Shown here in pieces: positions 1-5,574 of a DNA stretch of 5,622 nucleotides. This DNA comes from Clostridia bacterium (GTDB taxonomy: Bacteria; Bacillota; Clostridia; Oscillospirales; CAG-272), in assembly GCA_017629395.1 (NCBI GenBank), contig JAGBXH010000455.1, positions 1 through 5,622 on the forward strand, in the 5' to 3' direction. Below the pieces are notes generated by a model. That model was not told where the DNA came from. It did no database searches and saw only the letters and a list, made by a program, of their open reading frames with translations. Position numbers and translations under genes: made by a program. Position 1 is the stretch's first letter, and every line of letters begins with the position of its first letter.

Positions 1-165
1 CTTCAGGTTAGCCTTGCCGATGCCCTCGATGGTCAGACCTACGCTGTTTTCACCCGGATCAAACACACCGTCCTTGCCGGTGCAGTCGTCCTTAAACTTG
101 AGCATGACGTTACCGTTGTCAAGTGCGTATACGTCCTTTGTTTTGCCCTTATAAATCAGATTCAT
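1..165 (-). CDS. purC: Phosphoribosylaminoimidazole-succinocarboxamide synthase (SAICAR synthetase), N-terminal part
   Basis: PurC joins aspartate to CAIR with ATP to give SAICAR in cytoplasmic de novo purine synthesis. Only the first 55 codons are present; the rest lies beyond the left edge. The translated start reads MNLIYKGKTKDVYALDNGN, with the glycine/lysine-rich GKTKDVY strand-loop (residues 7-13) that matches the family's EGKAKKVY segment in the ATP site, then LKFKDDCTGKDG (22-33), equivalent to the family's FKDDATAFNG. The following DPGENSVGLTIEGIGKANL resembles a PurC variant I associate with Clostridia rather than the enterobacterial form. The start at 165 is supported by an AAGGAGC ribosome site (174-180, 8 nt spacer). 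The gene has its own sigma-A-like promoter and a leader of roughly 30 nt. It lies downstream of the hydrolase gene on the same strand, but the 140-bp gap and separate promoter argue against a tight operon. Recognition rests on remembered family motifs, without a database search. Confidence 0.9.
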   Translation of the reverse strand, partial: MNLIYKGKTKDVYALDNGNVMLKFKDDCTGKDGVFDPGENSVGLTIEGIGKANLK

Positions 166-202
166 AATAAGAAGCTCCTTTGCGGAATAAATTTACAGCA
201 TA

Positions 203-231
203 ATTGTACCACGAAATTTGCAATTTGTACA
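203..231 (-). promoter_or_regulatory. Probable sigma-A promoter of purC
   Basis: Read on the minus strand, a TGTACA -35 box (226-231) is followed 17 bp later by a TACAAT -10 box (203-208). Transcription would start near 196, giving a leader of about 30 nt before the purC ATG. That is too short for a riboswitch. The -10 box is good; the -35 matches TTGACA at four of six positions. The assignment is from sequence only. Confidence 0.6.
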
Positions 232-252
232 GAGTTTTTTTGAATAAATATC

Positions 253-283
253 AAAAAATCACGAAAAATTTCTTGTTGATTTT
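253..283 (-). terminator. Weak possible terminator after the hydrolase gene
   Basis: On the minus strand, AAAATCA (277-283) can pair with TGATTTT (255-261) across a 15-nt loop, followed by further Ts. The stem is AT-rich and short and the loop is large, so this would be an inefficient terminator. It sits between the hydrolase stop codon and the purC promoter, where a terminator would be expected. Read-through into purC is quite possible. Confidence 0.3.
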
Positions 284-305
284 GCCGTAGTATGCCGTTT
301 TGCGA

Positions 306-1862
306 TCAATCAGCCAGCCACTCGGAGAGCACCTGATTGTGCGCTACGCTGACGCCGCTTTCCGAGAGCGTAAACAGCGTGACCATGGGCTCCTTCTCGT
401 TGCCCGAGGTGTAGGAGATCAGTCCCTTGTTGCTGACAAGCTTGTTGATGCCGTCGTAGCCAAACAGCGTTTCGTACTTTGCCGTGCCCGCAGCAACCTC
501 GTCCACGAATTTGTTGTAGTATTCTTGTGAGATCGTGCTGCCTTGGTCGTGTCGGTCGGTCTTGTCAATAAAGAAGGACATTTGATAGTTTGCGCCGCCG
601 TGGCCCACGATGACCGTGTGTCTGCCGTTGCGGGCGTCTCCCTCAAGGCGGCTGCCCATGGGAATCAGACCGTAGGATGCCTTGGTGTTGGTGTAGATGA
701 GTTTGATGTTCTTCCAGTTATGCGAGCCGTCACCCGTGTTAAAGCCATGGTGTGTTACCTGCAGCATCTCGGCTTCAAATGCGGCTTTTTCATAGTTATC
801 CCAGGTCAGAGCTGCCGCTGCCTCGCCTGCGTCGCCCATAAAGAGCGCGCCCGTGCTACCGCACTCGGCAAGCATGATCAGGGAAGTGTCGTTGTAGTAA
901 GCAATGGTCTTGTCGGGTGCATACATCATTTCGGGTGCGTACAGGATCTTGACGGTCAGATTGTCAAAATGATAAGCAAGACCTGCGTGGGGTACGATGT
1001 GCTGTACGCCGGGGTAATACTCGTACATCTTGTTTTCAAAGTTGACGGAATCAAAGGTAGAGGCGGTCAGCGTACCGGGACTGGGAGGGAAGCTGTACAT
1101 GGCGTAGGTTAGTTCAACCTGATCGCCCATATTTTTGCCAAAGCCGGTAAATGCGGCTCTGTGATCCTTGTGACCGTGCGAGAAGATCCAAGCGGTGATC
1201 AGGTATTTGCCATCTGCATTCTTAGCAATATCCAGCTTATCCAGCGTGTTGAGAATATTGTTGCGGCAATCCTTGTTATTAAAGCCACCGTCAATGATCA
1301 CGGCGCTGCCGTCCGAGAGCTTGTAGATATAGCACATACCGTTGATAGGGTTATCGGTCTCCTCAATGCGGGCAATGCCGATCTGCGCCAGCGTCACCTC
1401 GCCCGTGCCTGTTTTTTCATTAGGTGTAAGCACGGAAAGCGTTGCTTGATTATAAGGCTCCCAGATTGCATATGCGCCGCCGGCGGTATTTTGCAGCGTG
1501 ACCATGCTTGTGTTACCGTACAGCACAACGGTCTCCATCTTGGCGTTGTCCAATAGCGTCACTTCAATGGGGGCGTAGCCTGCCGCAGTGAAAGCGTCTT
1601 TGATCTCTGCCCAGTCGTTATTGAGCAGAACCTGTCGGGTCTTGGTGCCAATCTCCATGATCACTGCATCGGCATCCAAGCCCTGTACGACCTGCTCGGG
1701 GGGCAGAGCCTGCTCGGGCGGAATGGTGGGGGTAGCGTCGCTCGCGCCTTGGCTTTCGGTTTGCGTGGTGTCCTCGGGGACGGGCGGCGTTTGCGTGTTA
1801 CACGCGCTCAGAACGCTTGCAAGCAAGAGCATGCAAAGTAATAATGACAAAAGCTTTTTCAT
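306..1862 (-). CDS. Lipid-anchored metallo-beta-lactamase-fold hydrolase
   Basis: This is a 518-residue exported protein. Residues 1-21 form a lipoprotein signal peptide (MKK, a leucine-rich core, then lipobox LSAC with Cys21 as the predicted lipidated residue). Residues 22-60 are a low-complexity Thr/Pro/Glu/Gln linker. After roughly 100 unassigned residues the metallo-beta-lactamase (MBL) core begins: VIIDGG (188-193), the perfect metal-binding HxHxDH motif at 229-234 (HGHKDH), a possible third-motif histidine at 292, the bridging aspartate in FMGD (Asp344) and the THHG motif (370-373). The MGD and THHG combination recalls ComEC/Rec2-type MBL domains, which act on nucleic acids or phosphodiesters, but no membrane segments follow and the substrate cannot be read from sequence. 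About 120 C-terminal residues are unassigned. The start at 1862 has a GGAGG site (1870-1874) 7 nt upstream. It is transcribed divergently from the solute-binding lipoprotein gene. An intact motif set suggests an active metalloenzyme at the outer face of the membrane. Confidence 0.85.
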   Translation of the reverse strand: MKKLLSLLLCMLLLASVLSACNTQTPPVPEDTTQTESQGASDATPTIPPEQALPPEQVVQGLDADAVIMEIGTKTRQVLLNNDWAEIKDAFTAAGYAPIEVTLLDNAKMETVVLYGNTSMVTLQNTAGGAYAIWEPYNQATLSVLTPNEKTGTGEVTLAQIGIARIEETDNPINGMCYIYKLSDGSAVIIDGGFNNKDCRNNILNTLDKLDIAKNADGKYLITAWIFSHGHKDHRAAFTGFGKNMGDQVELTYAMYSFPPSPGTLTASTFDSVNFENKMYEYYPGVQHIVPHAGLAYHFDNLTVKILYAPEMMYAPDKTIAYYNDTSLIMLAECGSTGALFMGDAGEAAAALTWDNYEKAAFEAEMLQVTHHGFNTGDGSHNWKNIKLIYTNTKASYGLIPMGSRLEGDARNGRHTVIVGHGGANYQMSFFIDKTDRHDQGSTISQEYYNKFVDEVAAGTAKYETLFGYDGINKLVSNKGLISYTSGNEKEPMVTLFTLSESGVSVAHNQVLSEWLAD

Positions 1863-1895
1863 GTCGGATCCTCCGTTTGCATAAATTCTATACCC

Positions 1896-1924
1896 ATTAT
1901 AGCACAGAGTTGCAATGCGGTCAA
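1896..1924 (-). promoter_or_regulatory. Sigma-A promoter of the MBL lipoprotein gene
   Basis: On the minus strand, TTGACC (1919-1924) lies 17 bp from a perfect TATAAT (1896-1901), and the -10 is preceded by TG one base upstream, making an extended -10. Transcription would start near 1889, giving a leader of about 27 nt. Confidence 0.75.
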
Positions 1925-1931
1925 GAAAGTA

Positions 1932-1960
1932 TTGACAATATGTGAGTTTTCGTGTACAAT
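1932..1960 (+). promoter_or_regulatory. Sigma-A promoter of the solute-binding protein gene
   Basis: A perfect TTGACA (1932-1937) lies 17 bp from TACAAT (1955-1960). A second TATAAT-like hexamer at 1960-1965 overlaps it but would need a 22-bp spacer. The predicted start is near 1967. The -35 box is only 7 bp from the -35 box of the divergent promoter on the other strand. Confidence 0.75.
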
Positions 1961-1975
1961 ATAATGGTAAAATAG

Positions 1976-1995
1976 TTTATCCGTATGTGGATAAA
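1976..1995 (+). repeat. Perfect 7-bp inverted repeat in the leader (operator or 5' hairpin)
   Basis: TTTATCC (1976-1982) and GGATAAA (1989-1995) are exact reverse complements around the 6-nt loop GTATGT. The element begins about 9 nt after the predicted transcription start and ends directly against the ribosome binding site of the solute-binding protein gene. It could be an operator for a repressor or an RNA hairpin that protects the 5' end or modulates ribosome access. No T run follows, so it is not a terminator. Confidence 0.5.
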
Positions 1996-2001
1996 GGGAG
2001 G
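1996..2001 (+). promoter_or_regulatory. Ribosome binding site that fixes the start at 2008
   Basis: GGGAGG lies 6 nt before the ATG at 2008. The reading frame is open from an in-frame ATG at 1942, but that codon lies between the -35 and -10 boxes and so could not be in the mRNA. The downstream start also gives an exact lipoprotein signal peptide. Confidence 0.85.
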
Positions 2002-2007
2002 AACAAA

Positions 2008-3507
2008 ATGAAGAAAATCATGATTTGGGTGCTGGTTGCCGTGATGGTACTGCCCGTTTTGTTGGTTTCCTGCGTTGAAGGAGATCAGGGAGACCAAACA
2101 GACAGCACTGTTGCAGGTAGCGAGCAGCTTGAAACCAGCAACGACCGCGACGATCTCGGCGAGGTCGATCTGGGCGGCAGAGATATCACCGTGATCTCTC
2201 GCGTAGAGAATGTAAACCAGAGCGAGGTTTATGTTGAAGAGACCGATTCCGATCCCATCAACTCTGCGGTGTACAGCAGAAATTTGGCACTTGAGGAGCG
2301 TCTGAAGTGCAAGATCAACGTCGTGCAGCTGTTGCCCGAGGCAGGCAGCGTAGCAGGCGAGGCGGTGGACGAGGTGTCCAACATGGTTATCGCGGGCGGC
2401 ACAGATTACAATATCGTTGCTAACTGCTCCTATACCTCTATGACGCTTGCGCTCAACGGACGCATGACCGACCTGCGGAATACGCAGTACATTGATTTTG
2501 ACAAGAATTACTGGTCCCAGGGCTTTAACGATGCGCTGTCCTACAAGAATTCGCAGTTCTTCGTGACCGGACCTATGTCGCTGTCCTATTATCGCTATAT
2601 GTTCGTCACCCTGTTCAACAAGCGCGTCCTGGAGGATGAGGGCATGGGCGATGAGCTTTACGAGGTTGTGGAAAACGGCGAGTGGACCATTGACTACATG
2701 ACCGGCATTGTCGAGAGATTTTACCGTGACCTCAACGGTAGCGGTAGCCGCGACGGTGCAGACCTGTACGGCTTCTGCGCACGTATCGGCCCCACCAGCT
2801 CCATGATGGACGGTTACTGGGAGGGCTCGGAGATCTGCGTGCTCAAAAAAGACGAGGATAATGCCTACGTGTATGAGATCGACCAGGAGCGTCTGTCCGA
2901 TTCTCTGGACGCTGTTCTGGCACTTTTGAACAGCTCCGGCTCGTTTACTGCCACCACCAATGCAGGGGATGGCGACGTGCTGACCAAGTTTGCACAGGAC
3001 GAGTCTGTTATGATCAATTACCGCCTGATCGCGGTAGAGGACCCTACCATCCGTAATATGACAAACGATTACGGTATTCTGCCCATCCCTAAGCTGAACG
3101 AGTCGCAGGATTATAAGACCCACGTACAGGTTGAGGTCATTCTGTACGGCGTGCCCTCCACCTGCTACGATCAGATCGACGATCTGGGCATCTTCCTGGA
3201 GGCGTATGCATCCGAGAGCTATAACCGCGTCAAGCCCGCATACTACGAGGTTGCACTGACCAGCAAGTACGTCAAGGACCAGCAGTCTGTTGATATGCTT
3301 GACCGCATTGTCAACAGCGTTGCCATCGACCCTGTCAACCTGTACTGCGCAAGCTTCAACTTTACCAGCGGCAGTATCCGTTCGGTGCATGAATCCGGCA
3401 CCAATACGGTTGGCTCTATGATCCGGAAAAACGAAAAAACGCTGAAAAAGAGCGTGGAAAAACTCAACAAAGCACTGGACAAGATTCTGGAGCAGCAAGG
3501 AAATTAA
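2008..3507 (+). CDS. Extracellular solute-binding lipoprotein (sugar-type ABC importer)
   Basis: This 499-residue protein has a lipoprotein signal peptide: MKK, a hydrophobic stretch at residues 4-20, and LVSC with Cys22 as the anchor. A flexible acidic/polar linker follows to about residue 50. The mature part resembles large clostridial and Paenibacillus extracellular solute-binding proteins of the carbohydrate-uptake type. The signs are an early YSRNLALEERL helix (89-99), a DLNGSGSRDGADLYGF segment (241-256) resembling a calcium-binding EF-hand loop, YGILPIPKLNESQDY (355-369) and AYASESYNRVKPAYYEVAL (399-417). The family normally delivers sugars or oligosaccharides to a membrane permease, but no permease or ATPase gene is adjacent, so the ligand is unknown and partners must be encoded elsewhere. 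The C-terminus (471-499) is a lysine-rich, probably helical tail. The gene appears monocistronic, bounded by its own promoter and a strong terminator. Family assignment is fairly secure; substrate is not. Confidence 0.85.
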   Translation: MKKIMIWVLVAVMVLPVLLVSCVEGDQGDQTDSTVAGSEQLETSNDRDDLGEVDLGGRDITVISRVENVNQSEVYVEETDSDPINSAVYSRNLALEERLKCKINVVQLLPEAGSVAGEAVDEVSNMVIAGGTDYNIVANCSYTSMTLALNGRMTDLRNTQYIDFDKNYWSQGFNDALSYKNSQFFVTGPMSLSYYRYMFVTLFNKRVLEDEGMGDELYEVVENGEWTIDYMTGIVERFYRDLNGSGSRDGADLYGFCARIGPTSSMMDGYWEGSEICVLKKDEDNAYVYEIDQERLSDSLDAVLALLNSSGSFTATTNAGDGDVLTKFAQDESVMINYRLIAVEDPTIRNMTNDYGILPIPKLNESQDYKTHVQVEVILYGVPSTCYDQIDDLGIFLEAYASESYNRVKPAYYEVALTSKYVKDQQSVDMLDRIVNSVAIDPVNLYCASFNFTSGSIRSVHESGTNTVGSMIRKNEKTLKKSVEKLNKALDKILEQQGN

Positions 3508-3515
3508 AGCGTTTT

Positions 3516-3552
3516 AAGCCCGCCCCTAAGCAAGGGGCGGGCTTGCTTTTTT
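3516..3552 (+). terminator. Strong intrinsic terminator of the solute-binding protein gene
   Basis: A 12-bp GC-rich stem pairs AAGCCCGCCCCT (3516-3527) with its exact complement (3533-3544) around the loop AAGCA, followed by GCTTTTTT. It starts 9 nt after the stop codon. The opposite strand has no matching T tail, so it works only rightward. It separates this gene from the riboswitch unit. Confidence 0.93.
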
Positions 3553-3560
3553 GCCGGGTC

Positions 3561-3589
3561 TTGACAAATTCCCGAAAATATGCTATAAT
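3561..3589 (+). promoter_or_regulatory. Full-consensus promoter of the riboswitch and kinase transcript
   Basis: TTGACA (3561-3566), a 17-bp spacer and TATAAT (3584-3589) match the sigma-A consensus exactly. TG one base before the -10 gives an extended -10 as well. Transcription should start near 3596, so the leader before the kinase gene is about 180 nt. Such a strong, apparently unregulated promoter fits control by downstream attenuation. Confidence 0.9.
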
Positions 3590-3617
3590 GAATGCAAAGA
3601 ATGATCCCCATACTATA

Positions 3618-3686
3618 TATGAGGTATAAGCCTGCGATAGGGGCAGGCGTTTCTACAGACCACCGATAATGGTTGACTACCGGATG
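3618..3686 (+). promoter_or_regulatory. Purine riboswitch aptamer, guanine class by its specificity base
   Basis: The three-way-junction purine aptamer can be laid over the B. subtilis xpt aptamer. P1 is GGTA (3623-3626) with TACC (3678-3681). J1/2 is TAA (3627-3629). P2 is GCCTGC (3630-3635) with GCAGGC (3643-3648). L2 is GATAGGG (consensus GATATGG). J2/3 is GTTTCTAC (3649-3656), identical to the consensus. P3 is AGACCA (3657-3662) with TGGTTG (3670-3675), and L3 is CCGATAA (consensus CCGTAAA). L2 GG and L3 CC can make the kissing-loop G-C pairs. J3/1 reads GACTA, so the base equivalent to position 74 is cytosine (3677), which pairs with guanine or hypoxanthine; adenine switches have U. Oddities are an A-G mismatch at the base of P3 and only four contiguous P1 pairs before a 2x2 mismatch. 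Ligand class is from established knowledge of the family; binding is inferred. Confidence 0.9.
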
Positions 3687-3716
3687 CACCGATAGTCAGC
3701 CATTTTTTGTTTTTTT
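3668..3716 (+). terminator. Riboswitch-controlled intrinsic terminator (expression platform)
   Basis: TGGTTGACTA (3670-3679) pairs with TAGTCAGCCA (3693-3702) with one G-U. An inner CGG/CCG helix (3681-3683 with 3689-3691) continues the stem past a C-A mismatch, and the loop is ATGCA. Two A-T pairs can extend the base. T6-G-T7 follows (3703-3716). The 5' arm is the aptamer's P3' strand, junction J3/1 and P1' strand, so this hairpin and the folded aptamer cannot coexist. Ligand-stabilised aptamer should therefore block termination. No separate antiterminator is needed. Confidence 0.9.
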
Positions 3717-3775
3717 GCATATCAGCGGAGCATCGTGCATAGTATATTGGATAACTTGAGAACAGGAGGTGTTTT

Positions 3776-5476
3776 ATGAAACTCAACATAGACGGCAGAG
3801 AAGTACAAGCAAAAGCAGGAGAATCGCTGCTCGATATGATCACGAAAATGGGCTTGCGCACGGGAAATTTGTCCGATGAGCCGCTGGCTGCCAAAATTGC
3901 GGGCGACGTTTTTACGCTGAATTATATCCCTCTGCGCGAAAAGGACGTGCTGCCCGACAGAGAGTCCAAGCGGCGTGCCATGGCTGCCTCGGGCGGAAAA
4001 ATCAGGCTGCTGCGCTATGCGGATGCCCAAGGGCGGGCGGCGTATACGCGCACGGCACAATTCGTGCTGTTTTTGGCGATCCACGAGCTGTGGCGCGGGG
4101 CAAGGGCAACCATGCGCTGCACGCTGGGAACAGGACTTTACATCAAGGTCACGGGGGCAGATCATTTCTCGGTCGAGCGGCTGCGTGAGCGCGTAGATGA
4201 CATCATATCCCGCGATATTGTGTTAAACTTCCGCCGCATCCCCACGGGGGAGGCGATTGCGCTGTATACCGAGCGCGGACAGACCGACAAGGCGCGCTTG
4301 CTTTCCTACCGCACGCATCCCACGCTGGACGTGTACGAATACGGTGATTTTGCCGATTATTTTTATGGCGAGATGATGCCGAGCACAGGGTACTTGCAAA
4401 GCTTTGCGATCGAACCGACAGCGGACGGCTTTGTGTTCGTATATCCCGATGCGTCAGATCCCACCCGTCCCGCTGCATACCGTGAGATGGAGCATTACTA
4501 CAGCGTGTACAGTGAGGGGATTGCGTGGGGCAATCTGATGGGCTGCCGCACGGTGGCGGATCTGAACGAAATGGTGGATTCGGGGCAGGTGCGTGAGCTG
4601 ATTCGCGTGAACGAGGCGTTGCATGAAAAGAAATTTTCGCAGGTGGCGGACATGATCTGCGCGCGCGGTGCGCGGGCGGTCATGCTGGCAGGTCCCAGCT
4701 CCTCGGGCAAGACCACCTCTGCCAACCGTCTTGCCACGCAGCTGCGCGTGCATGGCAAAAAGCCGATTTTAATGAGCCTGGACGACTACTATATCGACCG
4801 CGACAAGATCGCGCCGGGGCAAGACGGCAAGGTAGATCTTGAGCACATCAATACCATTGATACAGCCCTTTTCGGGCAGCATTTGCGCGCCTTGCTGGCA
4901 GGGGAGCAGGTGGAGATCCCGTGCTTCAATTTCAAGCACGGCAAACGGGAATGGCACGGACATTTTTTGCAGCTGGATGAGGATTCGGTCGTGATCGTCG
5001 AGGGCTTGCACGCGCTCAATCCCGTCATGCTACCCGAGGGGCTTGCGCCCGAGGCGGTATTCAAGCTGTTCGTCTGCCCCCTTTTGCCGCTCAATCTTGA
5101 TCTGCACAATCGCATTCCGTCCAGTTACCTGCGGCTTTTGCGCCGCATCGTGCGCGATTACGAATCCCGCGGCGCGTCGGTAAGCAAAACGCTTTCCATG
5201 TGGGAGTCGGTGCGCGCGGGCGAGGCGAAGTGGATCTTCCCGTTCCAGGAGCAGGCTGACGTGATATTCAACAGCTCCACGCTCTATGAGCTGGCGGTGC
5301 TCAAAAAGCATATTTTTCCGCTGCTTGTAGCGGTTGAGCCCGACGACGAATATTACGAGGAGGTACGCGCCATCGTCAAGGTACTCAATTTCGTGCACAG
5401 CGCCGACGTGGACGACGAGATCCCACCCACCAGCCTTGTACGTGAGTTTATCGGCGGCAACAGCTTTTACAGGTGA
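3776..5476 (+). CDS. Multidomain nucleoside kinase (TGS/ThrRS-like N-terminus plus uridine-kinase-like P-loop domain)
   Basis: This is a 566-residue cytoplasmic protein. Residues 1-60 resemble a ubiquitin-like TGS domain. Residues about 65-250 resemble the second additional domain of threonyl-tRNA synthetases (HELWRGARATMRC near 103-115), without any synthetase catalytic core. The C-terminal half is a phosphoribulokinase/uridine-kinase-type P-loop kinase: Walker A GPSSSGKT (306-313), SLDDYYIDR (334-342), the substrate/Walker B-like strand IVEGLHAL (407-414) and the RRIVRDYESRGAS lid-type segment (456-468). Known uridine kinases convert uridine or cytidine to UMP or CMP with ATP; for this long form the substrate is uncertain. 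It is about 2.5 times the length of a plain uridine kinase. The ATG at 3776 has a near-perfect AGGAGGT site (3764-3770, 5 nt spacer). The gene is the only one on its transcript and is controlled by the upstream guanine-class riboswitch, so a role in purine nucleoside salvage or purine-pyrimidine balance is plausible. Confidence 0.88.
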   Translation: MKLNIDGREVQAKAGESLLDMITKMGLRTGNLSDEPLAAKIAGDVFTLNYIPLREKDVLPDRESKRRAMAASGGKIRLLRYADAQGRAAYTRTAQFVLFLAIHELWRGARATMRCTLGTGLYIKVTGADHFSVERLRERVDDIISRDIVLNFRRIPTGEAIALYTERGQTDKARLLSYRTHPTLDVYEYGDFADYFYGEMMPSTGYLQSFAIEPTADGFVFVYPDASDPTRPAAYREMEHYYSVYSEGIAWGNLMGCRTVADLNEMVDSGQVRELIRVNEALHEKKFSQVADMICARGARAVMLAGPSSSGKTTSANRLATQLRVHGKKPILMSLDDYYIDRDKIAPGQDGKVDLEHINTIDTALFGQHLRALLAGEQVEIPCFNFKHGKREWHGHFLQLDEDSVVIVEGLHALNPVMLPEGLAPEAVFKLFVCPLLPLNLDLHNRIPSSYLRLLRRIVRDYESRGASVSKTLSMWESVRAGEAKWIFPFQEQADVIFNSSTLYELAVLKKHIFPLLVAVEPDDEYYEEVRAIVKVLNFVHSADVDDEIPPTSLVREFIGGNSFYR

Positions 5477-5524
5477 GGTATCCTGCGCCGTAAGCGGAAG
5501 GTAATGCGGGGGCAGGTATAAAAC

Positions 5525-5563
5525 GAAAGCAGAAGTCTGTGTAAGACTTCTGCTTTCTGTTTT
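5525..5563. terminator. Bidirectional terminator between the kinase gene and a convergent gene
   Basis: A perfect 14-bp stem pairs 5525-5538 (GAAAGCAGAAGTCT) with 5544-5557 around the loop GTGTA. On the plus strand TGTTTT follows; on the minus strand GTTTTATA follows, so it can end transcripts from both sides. It lies 48 nt after the kinase stop codon. The short T runs suggest moderate efficiency. Confidence 0.82.
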
Positions 5564-5574
5564 GCAGTACGTAC

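Noticed and set aside
543..1112. 189-codon plus-strand open frame inside the MBL hydrolase gene
   Set aside because: It is antisense to a gene with an intact metal-site motif set; no ribosome site or recognisable domain supports it.
1960..1965. Alternative perfect TATAAT -10 box for the solute-binding protein promoter
   Set aside because: It would require a 22-bp spacer from TTGACA; the overlapping TACAAT gives the ideal 17 bp.
1942..2007. Upstream in-frame extension of the solute-binding protein start
   Set aside because: The ATG at 1942 falls between the -35 and -10 boxes, would add 22 residues before the signal peptide, and lacks a ribosome site. The ATG at 2008 has all supports.
1921..3498. 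525-codon open frame on the minus strand, fully antisense to the solute-binding protein gene
   Set aside because: It shadows a gene with a clear signal peptide, promoter, ribosome site and terminator. Its translation has no recognisable domain, and it begins within that gene's coding strand without its own ribosome site.
3504..3689. 61-codon minus-strand open frame across the terminator, promoter and riboswitch
   Set aside because: The region is fully explained by regulatory elements on the plus strand, and the frame has no plausible start signal.
4454..4753. 99-codon minus-strand open frame within the nucleoside kinase gene
   Set aside because: It is a shadow of a conserved P-loop kinase with intact Walker A; its low-complexity Arg/His-rich product resembles no known family.
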